This document shows positions 1 through 9,539 of a DNA stretch of 64,000 nt, one piece after another. A program made the translations under genes and the position numbers. The DNA is taken from the NCBI GenBank assembly GCA_963746955.1, contig CAVVDR010000003.1, forward strand, positions 1 to 64,000, read 5' to 3'. The DNA comes from DASQBT01 sp963746955. GTDB taxonomy: Bacteria; Pseudomonadota; Gammaproteobacteria; Burkholderiales; Thiobacillaceae. Under the pieces are notes generated by a model, which made no database searches, was not told the origin of the DNA, and worked only from the letters and a program-made list of their open reading frames with translations. Numbering within the stretch: position 1 is the first letter of the stretch; every line of letters starts with the position of its first letter.

Positions 1-439
1 TTTGATCCGGGGGTGTCCGAATGGGGAAACCCGGCCCGCAAGGGTCACTCTCTGCTGAATACATAGGCAGGGTAGAGCGAACTGAGCGAACTGAAACATC
101 TAAGTAGCTCAAGGAACAGAAATCAACCGAGATTCCGCAAGTAGTGGCGAGCGAACGCGGAAGAGCCTTCACGATTTAGCGGTCCTTCTAGTCGAGCAGT
201 CTGGAAAGTCTGGCCATAGTGGGTGATAGCCCCGTAGGCGAAAGAGCGACCGTGGAACCAAGCGTGAGAGAAGTAGGGCGGGACACGAGAAATCCTGTCT
301 GAACATGGGGGGACCATCCTCCAAGGCTAAATACTCGTTGCCGACCGATAGTGAACCAGTACCGTGAGGGAAAGGCGAAAAGAACCCCGGGAGGGGAGTG
401 AAATAGATCCTGAAACCGCATGCATACAAACAGTGGGAG

Positions 440-604
440 CCCCTCCTCCAAGCGCTTTGCGCTTGGAGGAGGGGCAGGAATCAGAAGACAGGAATCAGGG
501 ATCAGAAGGGTAGTGCGCGGCTTGCGCCGCGCGACCAGAATCTGATGCCTGATACCTGATGCCTGATCCCTGCTTCTCCGAAAGCGGAGCTTTTGGAGGA
601 GGGG
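440..604 (+). other. 23S rRNA intervening sequence 1 (helix 25), non-coding
   Basis: The short helix 25 hairpin of E. coli is replaced by about 165 nt. A strong hairpin sits at 440-474 (CCCCTCCTCCAAGCGC arm, TTTG loop). It is followed by CAGGAATCAG-type repeats (475-504), a GC-rich hairpin near 514-532, the complementary CTGATNCCTG repeats (542-572), and a second GGAGGAGGGG arm (595-604). The two repeat blocks can pair, giving an extended stem typical of rRNA IVS elements. The 5' arm can pair with either GGAGGAGGGG copy. No coding potential was recognised. Confidence 0.85.
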
Positions 605-671
605 TGACTGCGTACCTTTTGTATAATGGGTCAGCGACTTACGTTCAGTTGCGAGCTTAACCGAATAGGGG

Positions 672-702
<31 letters not shown>

Positions 703-1127
703 ATTAGTAGCTGGGCGTAGACCCGAAACCAAGTGATCTATCCATGGCCAGGATGAAGGTGTCGTAACAGACACTGGAGGTCCGAACCCACTAACGTTGA
801 AAAGTTAGGGGATGAGCTGTGGATAGGGGTGAAAGGCTAAACAAACTTGGAAATAGCTGGTTCTCCTCGAAAACTATTTAGGTAGTGCCTCGTGTCTCAC
901 TCTCGGGGGTAGAGCACTGTCATCGTTGGGGGGGTCATTGCGACCTACTCCGCGATAGCAAACTCCGAATACCGAGAAGTGCAATCACGGGAGACAGACT
1001 GCGGGTGCTAACGTCCGTGGTCAAAAGGGAAACAACCCAGACCCTCAGCTAAGGTCCCAAATGATGTGTTAAGTGGAAAACGATGTGAGAAGGCATAGAC
1101 AGCCAGGAAGTTGGCTTAGAAGCAGCC

Positions 1128-1160
<33 letters not shown>

Positions 1161-1210
1161 GAGTCGTCTTGCGCGGAAGATGTAACGGGGCTCAAACACA
1201 TAACCGAAGC

Positions 1211-1648
1211 TAGGGGTTCAGGTATCAGAGTTCAGGAATCAGGTATCAGAATAGTGGTGCATCGATTCGAAGACTTGGAGGTGTTTCAGCGGGCCTATAA
1301 GGTTTCGCTGGAAGTGCACCGACTGAGTCTCACGATGCCGCAGATCGAGCAGTATGCGTTGACAGATCAAGTCCGCCGGTGCAGCAAATCGATTTGCGCG
1401 AATCTCGCCGAAGGCTTTGGCAAGCAAAGCCAGTCCAGAGGCGAATTCAAGCGATTCATTCTGATGGCGTTGGGATCCGCCGATGAAATGCGGGTGTGGA
1501 TCCGATATTGCCTGGACTTGGGATACATCGATCAGATGACATGGCGGCAACTGCGTGACGAATACGAAGACGTCGCGAAGATGCTGCAAGGCCTGGCGCA
1601 CAGCCTGGTTTAATCTGATCCCTGATCCCTGACCTCTGATACCTGGAC
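1211..1648 (+). other. 23S rRNA intervening sequence 2 (helix 45), protein-coding
   Basis: This stretch interrupts 23S rRNA at the helix 45 position, between the conserved ACCGAAGCT and GGTAGAGGAGCGTTC blocks. Its ends carry complementary repeats: CAGGTATCAG-like units at 1218-1250 and CTGATNCCTG-like units at 1615-1646. These would form the base-paired stem that RNase III is known to cut in other IVS elements. The interior holds the 119-residue IVS protein. Confidence 0.9.
1254..1613 (+). CDS. 23S rRNA intervening-sequence four-helix-bundle protein (S23 family)
   Basis: The 119-residue protein matches the small all-helical family encoded inside 23S rRNA intervening sequences (S23/IVP). Recognisable features are the N-terminal FEDLEVFQRAYKVSLEVH segment, the middle QVRRCSKSICANLAEGF segment and the following KRFILMALGSADEM segment. 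The protein is known to form a pentameric four-helix bundle, and its function is not established. The start is a GTG at 1254, immediately followed by a second GTG, and no convincing ribosome-binding site is visible. It lies wholly inside the helix 45 IVS, so it is transcribed as part of the rRNA precursor. Whether it is translated cannot be told from sequence. Confidence 0.9.
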   Translation: MVHRFEDLEVFQRAYKVSLEVHRLSLTMPQIEQYALTDQVRRCSKSICANLAEGFGKQSQSRGEFKRFILMALGSADEMRVWIRYCLDLGYIDQMTWRQLRDEYEDVAKMLQGLAHSLV

Positions 1649-2277
1649 GGTAGAGGAGCGTTCCGTAGGCCTGCGAAGGTGGGGTGTGAGCCCTGCTGGA
1701 GGTATCGGAAGTGCGAATGCTGACATGAGTAGCGATAAAGGGGGTGAAAGGCCCCCTCGCCGAAAACCCAAGGTTTCCTACGCAACGTTCATCGGCGTAG
1801 GGTGAGTCGGCCCCTAAGGCGAGGCAGAGATGCGTAGCTGATGGGAAACAGGTCAAGATTCCTGTACCGCTCTTTAATGCGATGTGGGGACGGAGAAGGT
1901 TAGGTGATCCGGGTGTTGGATGTCCCGGTTTAAGCGTGTAGTCGTGCCTGGTAGGCAAATCCGCCGGGCTTAGATGAGGCGTGAATACGGTGCGCCATTG
2001 GCGCCGAAGTCACTGATACCAAGCTTCCAGGAAAAGCCACTAAGCTTCAGTTAAAGAGGACCGTACCGCAAACCGACACAGGTGGGTAGGATGAGAATTC
2101 TAAGGCGCTTGAGAGAACTCGGGTGAAGGAACTCGGCAAATTAGCACCGTAACTTCGGGAGAAGGTGCGCCCCTATTACGTGAAGGACCTCGCGTCTGGA
2201 GCGGAAAGGGGTTGCAGTGAACTGGTGGCTGCGACTGTTTAATAAAAACACAGCACTCTGCAAACACGAAAGTGGAC

Positions 2278-2312
<35 letters not shown>

Positions 2313-2336
2313 TAAGTGATGGGGTGAGAGCTCTTG

Positions 2337-2422
<86 letters not shown>

Positions 2423-2503
2423 TGGCGTAACGATGGCCACACTGTCTCCACCCGAGACTCAGCGAAGTTGAAATGTTTGTGAAGATGCAATCTCCCCGCG
2501 GCT

Positions 2504-2535
<32 letters not shown>

Positions 2536-2688
2536 CTTTGCATTGGACTGTGACAAGACTTGTGTAGGATAGCTGGGAGGCTTTGAAGCGGCGCCGCCAG
2601 GTGTCGTGGAGCCGACGTTGAAATACCAGCCTGGTGTTGTTGCGGTTCTAACCTGGGCCCCTGAATCGGGGTCGGGGACCGTGCATGG

Positions 2689-2721
<33 letters not shown>

Positions 2722-2857
2722 AGGTAACGGAGGAGTGCGAAGGTTCGCTAGACACGGTCGGACATCGTGTTGATAGTGCAATGGCATAAGCGAGCTTGAC
2801 TGCGAGACTGACACGTCGAGCAGGTGCGAAAGCAGGTCATAGTGATCCGGTGGTTCT

Positions 2858-2913
<56 letters not shown>

Positions 2914-2939
2914 TCCTCCCAAGAGTTCACATCGACGGG

Positions 2940-2982
<43 letters not shown>

Positions 2983-2987
2983 TAGCC

Positions 2988-3020
<33 letters not shown>

Positions 3021-3501
3021 TGGTACGTGAGCTGGGTTTAAAACGTCGTGAGACAGTTTGGTCCCTATCTGCCGTGGGCGTTGGATATTTGAGGGGGGCT
3101 GCTCCTAGTACGAGAGGACCGGAGTGGACGCATCTCTGGTGTACCGGTTATGACGCCAGTCGTATCGCCGGGTAGCTAAATGCGGAAGAGATAAACGCTG
3201 AAAGCATCTAAGCGTGAAACTTGCCTCAAGATGAGATATCCCTTGTGACTTGATCACAGTGAAGGGTCGTTCGAGACCAGGACGTTGATAGGTCGGATGT
3301 GGAAGCGCAGTAATGCGTTAAGCTAACCGATACTAATTGCCCGTCAGGCTTGATCCTATAACCTTGAAGCCTTGGACGTCAGTCCAAAGCCAAGACAGTC
3401 AACACCATTGAATCCGAAGCCAGGCGCTTTGGCTCAACCCAAACCTTCTTCCCCGTTAAAGACGACATAACCGAATACCTCGGGGATGGCCGTCAGACGA
3501 T

Positions 3502-3535
3502 CTTACTGATCCCTGATGCCTGTCCCTGATCCCCG
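3502..3535 (+). repeat. CTGATNCCTG-type repeats in the 23S-5S spacer
   Basis: Just upstream of 5S rRNA the spacer carries the same CTGATCCCTGATGCCTG-type units found at the 3' ends of both 23S intervening sequences. No complementary block was seen close by in the spacer. It looks like a solo copy of the IVS end repeat. Confidence 0.7.
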
Positions 3536-3538
3536 TTA

Positions 3539-3654
3539 TGTCTGACGACCATAGCGTCTTGGACCCACCCCTTCCCATCCCGAACAGGACCGTGAAACAA
3601 GATCGCGCCGATGATAGTGCGGATTACCCGTGTGAAAGTAGGTCATCGTCAGAC
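3539..3654 (+). rRNA. rrf: 5S ribosomal RNA
   Basis: About 116 nt with 5S hallmarks. The ends are complementary (TGTCTGACGACC at the 5' end, GGTCATCGTCAGACA at the 3' end), with the conserved CCCACCCCTTCCCATCCCGAAC loop region and a GTGTGAAAGTAGG block near the 3' end. It follows 23S rRNA by about 180 bp and is followed at once by a terminator, as expected for the end of an rRNA operon. Confidence 0.95.
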
Positions 3655-3667
3655 AACCCCCAAGCAA

Positions 3668-3700
3668 AAAGCCCCCGACATCATGCCGGGGGCTTTCTTG
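3668..3700 (+). terminator. Rho-independent terminator of the rRNA operon
   Basis: Perfect GC-rich hairpin AAAGCCCCCG / CGGGGGCTTT with a short loop, followed by a T-rich run, 14 nt after the 5S gene. Confidence 0.9.
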
Positions 3701-3808
3701 TTTGGCCCATCGCAAACTCGCGAACAGGGTGCACTCCAACTTTAAGGAACCAGCCAATAGCCCGGCGGTCTGATATTTTCAGGTGCAACTTCGAAGGAGG
3801 ATTGACAA

Positions 3809-4606
3809 ATGAAATCTTGCACACTTGTTGTATCCATTGCCATTGCTCTGACCGTGCCATTTACCACCGCGATTGCTGCGGCTGAAATGTCGGCGCAGGC
3901 AACACCAACTCAGGCGCAAGGGCAGAGCACAGGGGGTTATCTCGGCGTGTTGCTGGGACCCGTTTCTGGCGCGCTACGTGCGCAGTTGGGAAGCATCCTG
4001 CCATCCGGGCAAGGTGTCATGATCCGCGATGTCGCAGGCGATTCCCCTGCAGCCAAAGCGGGGCTGAAGGTTTACGACATACCGATAAGATACAACGATC
4101 AGAATATCTTTTCCGCACAGCAGCTCACTCGCTTGGTGCGAGCGGATAGCCCCGACAAGACCGTTACGCTTAGGGTCATACGCGATGGCACCGCGCAGGA
4201 CATTTCGGTAACCCTGGGCACGGCCCATATGGCGGCAGAATCGGCGTATAGGACGCCGATGAACAGTCATCAGCTCCGCCCCTACGCGCCGTTCCCCGGC
4301 GCTTCCACGGGCAACTGGGAAAGCTTCGATTCAATCTCCTTGAAGAAGCTGGACGATGGCAACTTCAAGGCCGAAATCCAGTACTTTGGCAAGGACGGAA
4401 AACTTGTAAAGCAGGGATTCACTGGCACTCGCGACGCGATTCGGGAACAGATAGTGGAACAAGCGGACCTTCCTGCTGTCGAGCGTAATCAGCTCCTCGA
4501 AGCCCTCAGTGCACGGGACGATTTCTTCCCGACGCCGCCCCTCGGCTGGATGGCTCCAGGTTTCTTCATGCCGCCGTGGTTCAACGATTGGCAACCCGAT
4601 TTCTGA
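3809..4606 (+). CDS. Exported PDZ-domain protein
   Basis: The 265-residue protein has an N-terminal signal peptide (residues 1-24: a basic MK start, a hydrophobic core, and a TAIAAA cleavage region). One PDZ domain spans about residues 43-135 and contains GYLGVLLG and the typical DVAGDSPAAKAGLK carboxylate-binding region. The roughly 120-residue C-terminal part has no recognised domain and is rich in Phe, Pro and Trp at the end (GWMAPGFFMPPWFNDW). No protease domain is present, so it is not an HtrA enzyme. A good Shine-Dalgarno (GAAGGAGG) lies before the ATG. A periplasmic scaffold or envelope-stress role is plausible but unproven. Confidence 0.8.
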   Translation: MKSCTLVVSIAIALTVPFTTAIAAAEMSAQATPTQAQGQSTGGYLGVLLGPVSGALRAQLGSILPSGQGVMIRDVAGDSPAAKAGLKVYDIPIRYNDQNIFSAQQLTRLVRADSPDKTVTLRVIRDGTAQDISVTLGTAHMAAESAYRTPMNSHQLRPYAPFPGASTGNWESFDSISLKKLDDGNFKAEIQYFGKDGKLVKQGFTGTRDAIREQIVEQADLPAVERNQLLEALSARDDFFPTPPLGWMAPGFFMPPWFNDWQPDF

Positions 4607-5238
4607 GCACTGCCCAGCATGTACTCCGCCGGCCCGCAGTTGCTGAGATTCCTGTGGGCCGATGTCAGGACGCCCTTGAGACGGCGATGCTGACCTGCCC
4701 CCGTCTTTAGTGCCAGCTTGTGGTTAGCAAAGTCCAAGTTGACGAGGAAGCGCGGCGCGACAAAACGGCGAGGTGGTGATAAACCGCCCCGCCGGTCCCT
4801 CTATCGCTCAAGTCCGGCAAAGGGTGGCGGGAGAGCCGTATATTGCCTCTCTCAAGAGCGGACTGGAACGGCTAACGAGCATTTGCCCTGCGACGCACTC
4901 TTGAGATGCTGCTGCCTCAGCCATCAGTCTGTCGGTGTATCTCTTGTCTGTAAGCGACCCAGCCGTAACGAGGTGGTGTGATCAACGTGGCTGGAAGCCA
5001 TTTGAACCTTCCGGACGGATATTGAAAGGTCTATTCCCCACGCTGTCCTCGCTTTGATCCCGGCCTTTCTTCTGAACCGTTGAGCCCATCAAACTCACAC
5101 CGCGATGGCGAAAATGACAGCAGGAACAATATCTTTGTCATTCGCCGACCATGCCGTCAATGCCCCTTGCCGGGAACTAAGCGATGAACACCCTTTCTGA
5201 ATGATGAGAATAATTAAACTCAATCGGAAGGATTCGCG
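4607..5238. other. 632-bp intergenic region, no supported gene
   Basis: An 87-codon open frame at 4718-4981 has no recognisable domain, signal peptide or good start, and an Arg/Ser-rich composition typical of a chance frame. The DNA has several short GC-rich inverted stretches, for example around 4766-4795. The last 40 bp are AT-rich and lead into the moxR ribosome-binding site (GGAAGGA at about 5226), so the moxR promoter is probably here. A structured RNA cannot be excluded, but none was recognised. Confidence 0.5.
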
Positions 5239-6237
5239 ATGGATTCCATCACCAACCTGCACGCCAGCGTTAACCAGGCGCAAGGTCCATTTAATGCCCT
5301 GCGCGCCTATCTGAACGACCAGATCCTCGGCCAAGGCAAGTTGGTGGAACGCCTCTTGGTCGCCCTGCTGGCAGACGGCCATCTGTTGGTAGAGGGTCCC
5401 CCCGGACTGGCCAAGACTCGCGCCGTCAAGGCGCTGGCTCGTGGCATGGAGGCAGACTTCCAGCGTCTCCAGTTCACTCCCGACATGCTACCTGCCGACC
5501 TCACCGGTTCGGACATCTACCGCCCCGAGGAAGGCGGCTTCCATTTTCAGCGTGGACCCCTGTTCCACAACCTGATTCTGGCCGACGAGATCAACCGCGC
5601 TCCGGCCAAAGTGCAGTCGGCCCTGCTGGAAGCCATGGCCGAGCGGCAGATCAGTGTCGGCGCCGCCACCTACCCCTTGCCCCGCCTGTTTCTGGTAATG
5701 GCCACTCAGAACCCGATCGAACATGAAGGCACCTACCCGTTGCCGGAAGCCCAACTGGACCGTTTCATGCTGCATACCCTGGTGGACTATCCGGACCGTG
5801 CCACGACCTTGCGCATTATGGAACTGTCACGGCGCGAGGCGCGAGAGGCCCTGGAATTGCCGCCGCCGGCCAAGCCGGTGACACAGGATATCGTTTTCAC
5901 TGCCCGCCGGGAGGTGCTTGGTCTCACACTGGCGGATTCGGTGGCCGAATACATCGCGGCGTTGGTCGAAGCAACTCGCATACCGGAAAAATACAGCGTC
6001 AAGTTGGCCGAATGGCTGCGATGGGGCGCCAGCCCACGCGCCGCCATCGCCATGGAGCGGGGCGCCCGCGCCCTGGCGTGGCTGGATAGTCGCGACTATG
6101 TCAGTCCTGATGACGTTCAAGCCATTGCGCCGGACGCCCTGCGCCACCGTCTGTTGCTGGATTACACGGCCCAGGCTCGCGGCGTCACGTCCCAGGATTG
6201 CGTGGACGAACTGTTGCGCCAGGTGCCTGCGCCATGA
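5239..6237 (+). CDS. moxR: MoxR-family AAA+ ATPase
   Basis: The 332-residue protein is a full-length MoxR ATPase. It has Walker A GPPGLAKTRA (about residues 54-63), Walker B LILADEINRAPAK (about 113-125), sensor 1 in MATQNPIEHEGTYPLPEAQLDRF, and a C-terminal lid domain. MoxR ATPases are chaperone-like and work with von Willebrand factor A proteins encoded beside them, often in cell-envelope stress or metal-cofactor insertion. This is the first gene of a seven-gene run. Its TGA overlaps the ATG of the DUF58 gene (ATGA). The start has GGAAGGA 7 nt upstream. Confidence 0.95.
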   Translation: MDSITNLHASVNQAQGPFNALRAYLNDQILGQGKLVERLLVALLADGHLLVEGPPGLAKTRAVKALARGMEADFQRLQFTPDMLPADLTGSDIYRPEEGGFHFQRGPLFHNLILADEINRAPAKVQSALLEAMAERQISVGAATYPLPRLFLVMATQNPIEHEGTYPLPEAQLDRFMLHTLVDYPDRATTLRIMELSRREAREALELPPPAKPVTQDIVFTARREVLGLTLADSVAEYIAALVEATRIPEKYSVKLAEWLRWGASPRAAIAMERGARALAWLDSRDYVSPDDVQAIAPDALRHRLLLDYTAQARGVTSQDCVDELLRQVPAP

Positions 6238-7136
6238 TCCTTCCCGACCTGTCCGAACTGGTTGCCTTGCGGGGCGCCGCTCACGGCCTCAACCTGCATG
6301 CCCACCGTCCCGTCCTGGCGCGCTTGTACGGGGCGCACCGCAGCGCACAGCGCGGGCGCGGTCTGGAATTTGAGGAAGTGCGCCTCTACACGCCCGGCGA
6401 CGACGCCCGGAATATCGACTGGCGCGTCACCGCACGTCGTGGCAAACCCCACACCAAACTGTTTAGGGAAGAACGCGAACGCCCGGTCTGGCTGGTGGCC
6501 GATCTGCACCCCGGGCTTTATTTCGGCAGCCGCCGTCAGTTGAAATCCGCATTATTGGTGCGTTCGGCGGCCCTGCTGGCCTGGGTTGCGGTTTCGGGTG
6601 GCGACCGGCTTGGTGCGCTGATCGCCGATGGGAAGAGTCCCCCCCAAGTCTTTCCACCGCGCGCCAGGCAAGCCGGCGTGCTGCCGGTGCTCGAAGCCTT
6701 GGTGGAGGCCCAACCACGAAGCCCAGGCGTACCCGAGTCCGACAATTTGACCGTGGCGTTGAACGCCTTGCGGCCAATTCTCCAGCCCGGCAGCCTGGTC
6801 CTGATCCTGAGCGACTTCAGCGGTCTGAGCAATCTGGCAGAAGCCGCATTGGCGGGGCTTGCTTTACACAATGACATTCGGCTGCTGTGGCTGGTCGATC
6901 CCCTGGAAAACGCCGGCCTGCCGGCAGGGCGCTACCGCGTTGGCCTGCCTGGCCATCTTTGGTGGCTGGATGGCGATCGCAGCCGCGCAGGGTGGCTGGA
7001 CAAATGGCAGGCGCGGACACGACAGCTGGGCGATCTGGCGCGCCGGCTCAATCTGCCGCTGATCCGTCTTGACACCGCCGATCCGGTTGTCGATGTCTTC
7101 CCGCCGCTGCTAAGGGAACCTGCTTGGGCAGCATGA
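6234..7136 (+). CDS. DUF58 domain protein of the MoxR/Bat operon
   Basis: About 300 residues. The hallmark DUF58 segment RLYTPGDDARNIDWRVTAR is at about residues 51-69, followed by a VWA-like domain (ADLHPGLYFG near residue 88, LILSDFSGLSNL near 190). DUF58 proteins accompany MoxR ATPases and VWA proteins in many bacteria, but their biochemical role is unknown. An open frame extends to 6198. The ATG at 6234 is preferred because it overlaps the moxR stop as ATGA, the junction style used repeatedly in this operon. No membrane segment is obvious, so it is probably cytoplasmic. Confidence 0.92.
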   Translation: MILPDLSELVALRGAAHGLNLHAHRPVLARLYGAHRSAQRGRGLEFEEVRLYTPGDDARNIDWRVTARRGKPHTKLFREERERPVWLVADLHPGLYFGSRRQLKSALLVRSAALLAWVAVSGGDRLGALIADGKSPPQVFPPRARQAGVLPVLEALVEAQPRSPGVPESDNLTVALNALRPILQPGSLVLILSDFSGLSNLAEAALAGLALHNDIRLLWLVDPLENAGLPAGRYRVGLPGHLWWLDGDRSRAGWLDKWQARTRQLGDLARRLNLPLIRLDTADPVVDVFPPLLREPAWAA

Positions 7137-7585
7137 ACAACGACTGGCTCAAACAACTGGCACCGGCCCATGCGCCGCCGCCGCCAGGATGGTGGCCGCC
7201 GGCACCGGGCTGGTGGGTAGTTGCGGCGCTGATCATGTTCGCTATCGCAGCACTGATTTACTGGCTCGGGCGCCCTGCCGGCCGGCTGCGCAGGACGGCG
7301 TTAAGCGAACTCAAAGAACTGGAATCCGCTCCGAGCGACGACACCCGATTGGCGAGGGAACTTGAACACCTGATGCGGCGCTACGCAGTCGCCGTTTACG
7401 GCCGCGAGGCTGTGGCCGGGTTGAGCGGGGAGTCCTGGTTGGCTTTCATTGCTTGTCACGGTGGCCGGGTCCTGGCCGGTGAATCCGGCCAAAGCCTGGT
7501 GCGCGCTGCCTATGGGGGACCGGCACGGCCTGATAGGAAATGCTGGCTGGAAGGCGCCCGGGGCTTCCTCAGAGGGCGGCCATGA
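7133..7585 (+). CDS. DUF4381-type membrane protein
   Basis: The 150-residue protein starts with a Pro-rich segment (LAPAHAPPPPGWWPPAPGWW) leading into a single transmembrane helix (about residues 26-47), then a cytoplasmic helical domain. This layout fits the small DUF4381 proteins found between DUF58 and VWA genes in Bat operons. A TTG at 7124 is possible, but the ATG at 7133 overlaps the DUF58 stop as ATGA and is preferred. The 3' end overlaps the next ATG the same way. It probably anchors or links complex members at the inner membrane, by analogy only. Confidence 0.85.
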   Translation: MNNDWLKQLAPAHAPPPPGWWPPAPGWWVVAALIMFAIAALIYWLGRPAGRLRRTALSELKELESAPSDDTRLARELEHLMRRYAVAVYGREAVAGLSGESWLAFIACHGGRVLAGESGQSLVRAAYGGPARPDRKCWLEGARGFLRGRP

Positions 7586-8553
7586 TCAACATTGAATGGC
7601 CATGGATGCTGCTGTTCCTGCCGCTGCCTTGGTTACTCGCCCGCTGGCTGTCGCCCGCCCAGCCCCGAAGTACGGCACTGTTCCTGCCTTTCGCCGCATC
7701 CGTCGCTGCAAATTCGACATCCATCGTGCAGACCCTGACCCGCCCGCGCAAACTGCTTTTTGCCCTGGTCTGGCTGTTGCTGGTGTTCGCTGCCATCCGT
7801 CCGCAATGGCTGGGTGATCCGCAACCGGTGCCCACCACCGGGCGGCGCCTGCTGCTGGCGGTGGACGTCTCCGGCTCCATGGCCACCCAGGACATGGCCA
7901 ATGGCTACACCCGGCTGCAGGTGGTGCAGAAAGTGGCGGGAGATTTCATCCGCCGCCGGCACGGTGATCAGGTAGGTCTCATCCTGTTTGGCTCCCGCCC
8001 CTATCTGCAGGCGCCGCTGACCACCGACCTGGACACCGTGGGACATTTCCTCGATGAGGCCATGATCGGTGTGGCCGGCACGCAGACCGCCATTGGCGAC
8101 GCGATCGGCCTGGGTATCAAGCGGTTGCGCGACGATCCAGGCGAGGCTGGCCACAAGGGCGAAATGGTGATGATCCTGCTTACCGATGGCGCCAATGGCG
8201 CCGGCGTGATGCCTCCGGAAGAGGCCGCCCGGATGGCCGCTTCCTCGGGCCTGCGCATCTACACCATAGGCGTGGGTGCCGCAGATCAACCGGGTTTCTT
8301 CGGCATGGGCAGCAATAGCGACCTGGACGAATCGACCCTCAAGCGAATTGCCCAATTGACAGACGGCGAATACTTCCGCGCCACGGATGCCGAAGATCTT
8401 GAGAGGGTGTATGCGCGCATCGACAGGCTGGAACCCAGCGCGGCCCGGCAACAATGGTATCGGCCCCGCGACGAATGGTTTCCGTGGCCCCTGGGCGTGG
8501 CTTTGTTGCTTAGCCTGCCCGCCGTACTCTGGAGCGGAAGGAAATGGGCGTGA
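7582..8553 (+). CDS. batA: BatA-like von Willebrand factor A membrane protein
   Basis: The 323-residue protein has two N-terminal membrane helices (about residues 5-22 and 58-76), a VWA domain, and a C-terminal membrane helix (about 303-318). The VWA metal-ion adhesion site is complete: DVSGSM (DxSxS) near residue 94, a Thr in the GTQTAIGDA region, and LLTDGANGAG. This is the classic aerotolerance BatA arrangement. The track-independent ATG at 7582 is chosen over an upstream start at 7540 because it gives the ATGA overlap and places the membrane helix at the N-terminus. It is expected to work with MoxR. Confidence 0.9.
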   Translation: MINIEWPWMLLFLPLPWLLARWLSPAQPRSTALFLPFAASVAANSTSIVQTLTRPRKLLFALVWLLLVFAAIRPQWLGDPQPVPTTGRRLLLAVDVSGSMATQDMANGYTRLQVVQKVAGDFIRRRHGDQVGLILFGSRPYLQAPLTTDLDTVGHFLDEAMIGVAGTQTAIGDAIGLGIKRLRDDPGEAGHKGEMVMILLTDGANGAGVMPPEEAARMAASSGLRIYTIGVGAADQPGFFGMGSNSDLDESTLKRIAQLTDGEYFRATDAEDLERVYARIDRLEPSAARQQWYRPRDEWFPWPLGVALLLSLPAVLWSGRKWA

Positions 8554-9539
8554 TGCAGCAATTGCATTTTCTTCGCCCAGTCTGGTTGCTGGCGCTCCCA
8601 TTGCTCTGGGGGCTGAGTCTCTGGTTGGCCCGGCGTCGCACCCATGACGGCGACTGGTCAGGGCTCATCGATCCGGAACTGCTGCCCGGCCTGCGGCTGG
8701 AGGCCGGCGCCAAATCCAGTCGCACGCCGTGGCCTTGGCTGGCCCTCGCCTGGACCCTGGCAGCGTTGGCCCTGGCCGGACCCAGTTGGCAGCAGGCAAG
8801 ATCCGCCGCCTATCACGGCAATGGCGCGTGGGTGCTGGTATTGGACCTCTCCCCCTCCATGGCAGCGACCGATCTGGCGCCTAACCGGTACACTCGTGCC
8901 CGCTTTGCCCTGGACGATCTTCTCGACGCGGCACGCGACGCGCGGGTCGGTCTGGTCGTGTTTGGCGATGAGTCCTACACCGTCACCCCGCTGACCGACG
9001 ACGTTGCCACGATCCGCGCCCTGTTGCCGCCCCTGCAACCGGACATCCTGCCCAGCAGCGGCGACAATCTGGCGCCAGCCCTCGATCAGGCCGGAAAGCT
9101 GATTGAACAGGGCGGCGGCAAGAATGGCCAGGTGGTCGTGCTCACCGATGGTTTCGCCGATCCGGCCGCGGCCTTCGAAGCTGCGCAAAAGCTCAGATCG
9201 CGGGGAATCGTGGTGAATGTGGTGGGAATCGGCACGCGCTCAGGCGCACCGCTCAGCCAGGCGGGTGGAGGGTTTGCCGAGAACAGACAGGGTCACATCA
9301 GCCTTGCCCGTCTGGACGTGAGTCAACTGCAGCAACTGGCCTCGACGGGGGGTGGACATTATGTGGATCCGAACCGGTTGCCCAGCCTGATCGGCGATCT
9401 GCAGGCGCGGCCGAACGGGATCAGCCAGGCCAGCGAACGGAAGGGTCTGCGGGTGGCGCATTGGCTGGACGGCGGAATATGGCTGCTGCCGCTGCTGCTG
9501 GTGGCGACGGCCCTTCTGGCTCGTCGGGGGTGGTTGTAA
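8544..9539 (+). CDS. batB: BatB-like von Willebrand factor A membrane protein
   Basis: About 331 residues, organised like BatA: two N-terminal membrane helices (about residues 9-29 and 66-84), a VWA domain, and a C-terminal membrane helix (about 308-326). The adhesion-site motif reads DLSPSM instead of the usual DxSGS, so the first Ser is kept and Gly is replaced by Pro. VVLTDGFADP supplies the later acidic residue. The start at 8544 overlaps the batA end; an in-frame ATG at 8553 overlapping the batA TGA is equally plausible. BatB partners BatA and the TPR protein in other bacteria. Confidence 0.9.
   Translation: MGVMQQLHFLRPVWLLALPLLWGLSLWLARRRTHDGDWSGLIDPELLPGLRLEAGAKSSRTPWPWLALAWTLAALALAGPSWQQARSAAYHGNGAWVLVLDLSPSMAATDLAPNRYTRARFALDDLLDAARDARVGLVVFGDESYTVTPLTDDVATIRALLPPLQPDILPSSGDNLAPALDQAGKLIEQGGGKNGQVVVLTDGFADPAAAFEAAQKLRSRGIVVNVVGIGTRSGAPLSQAGGGFAENRQGHISLARLDVSQLQQLASTGGGHYVDPNRLPSLIGDLQARPNGISQASERKGLRVAHWLDGGIWLLPLLLVATALLARRGWL

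Noticed and set aside
1239..1958. 239-codon minus-strand frame across the 23S rRNA intervening sequence
   Set aside because: It is antisense to rRNA and to the IVS protein, with no domain and no binding site.
3536..3757. Short frames over 5S rRNA and terminator
   Set aside because: They overlap 5S rRNA and the rRNA terminator and have no coding features.
4718..4981. Possible 87-codon gene and possible structured RNA upstream of moxR
   Set aside because: No family, no good binding site, Arg-rich chance composition; no known RNA signature such as that of RNase P or tmRNA was seen.
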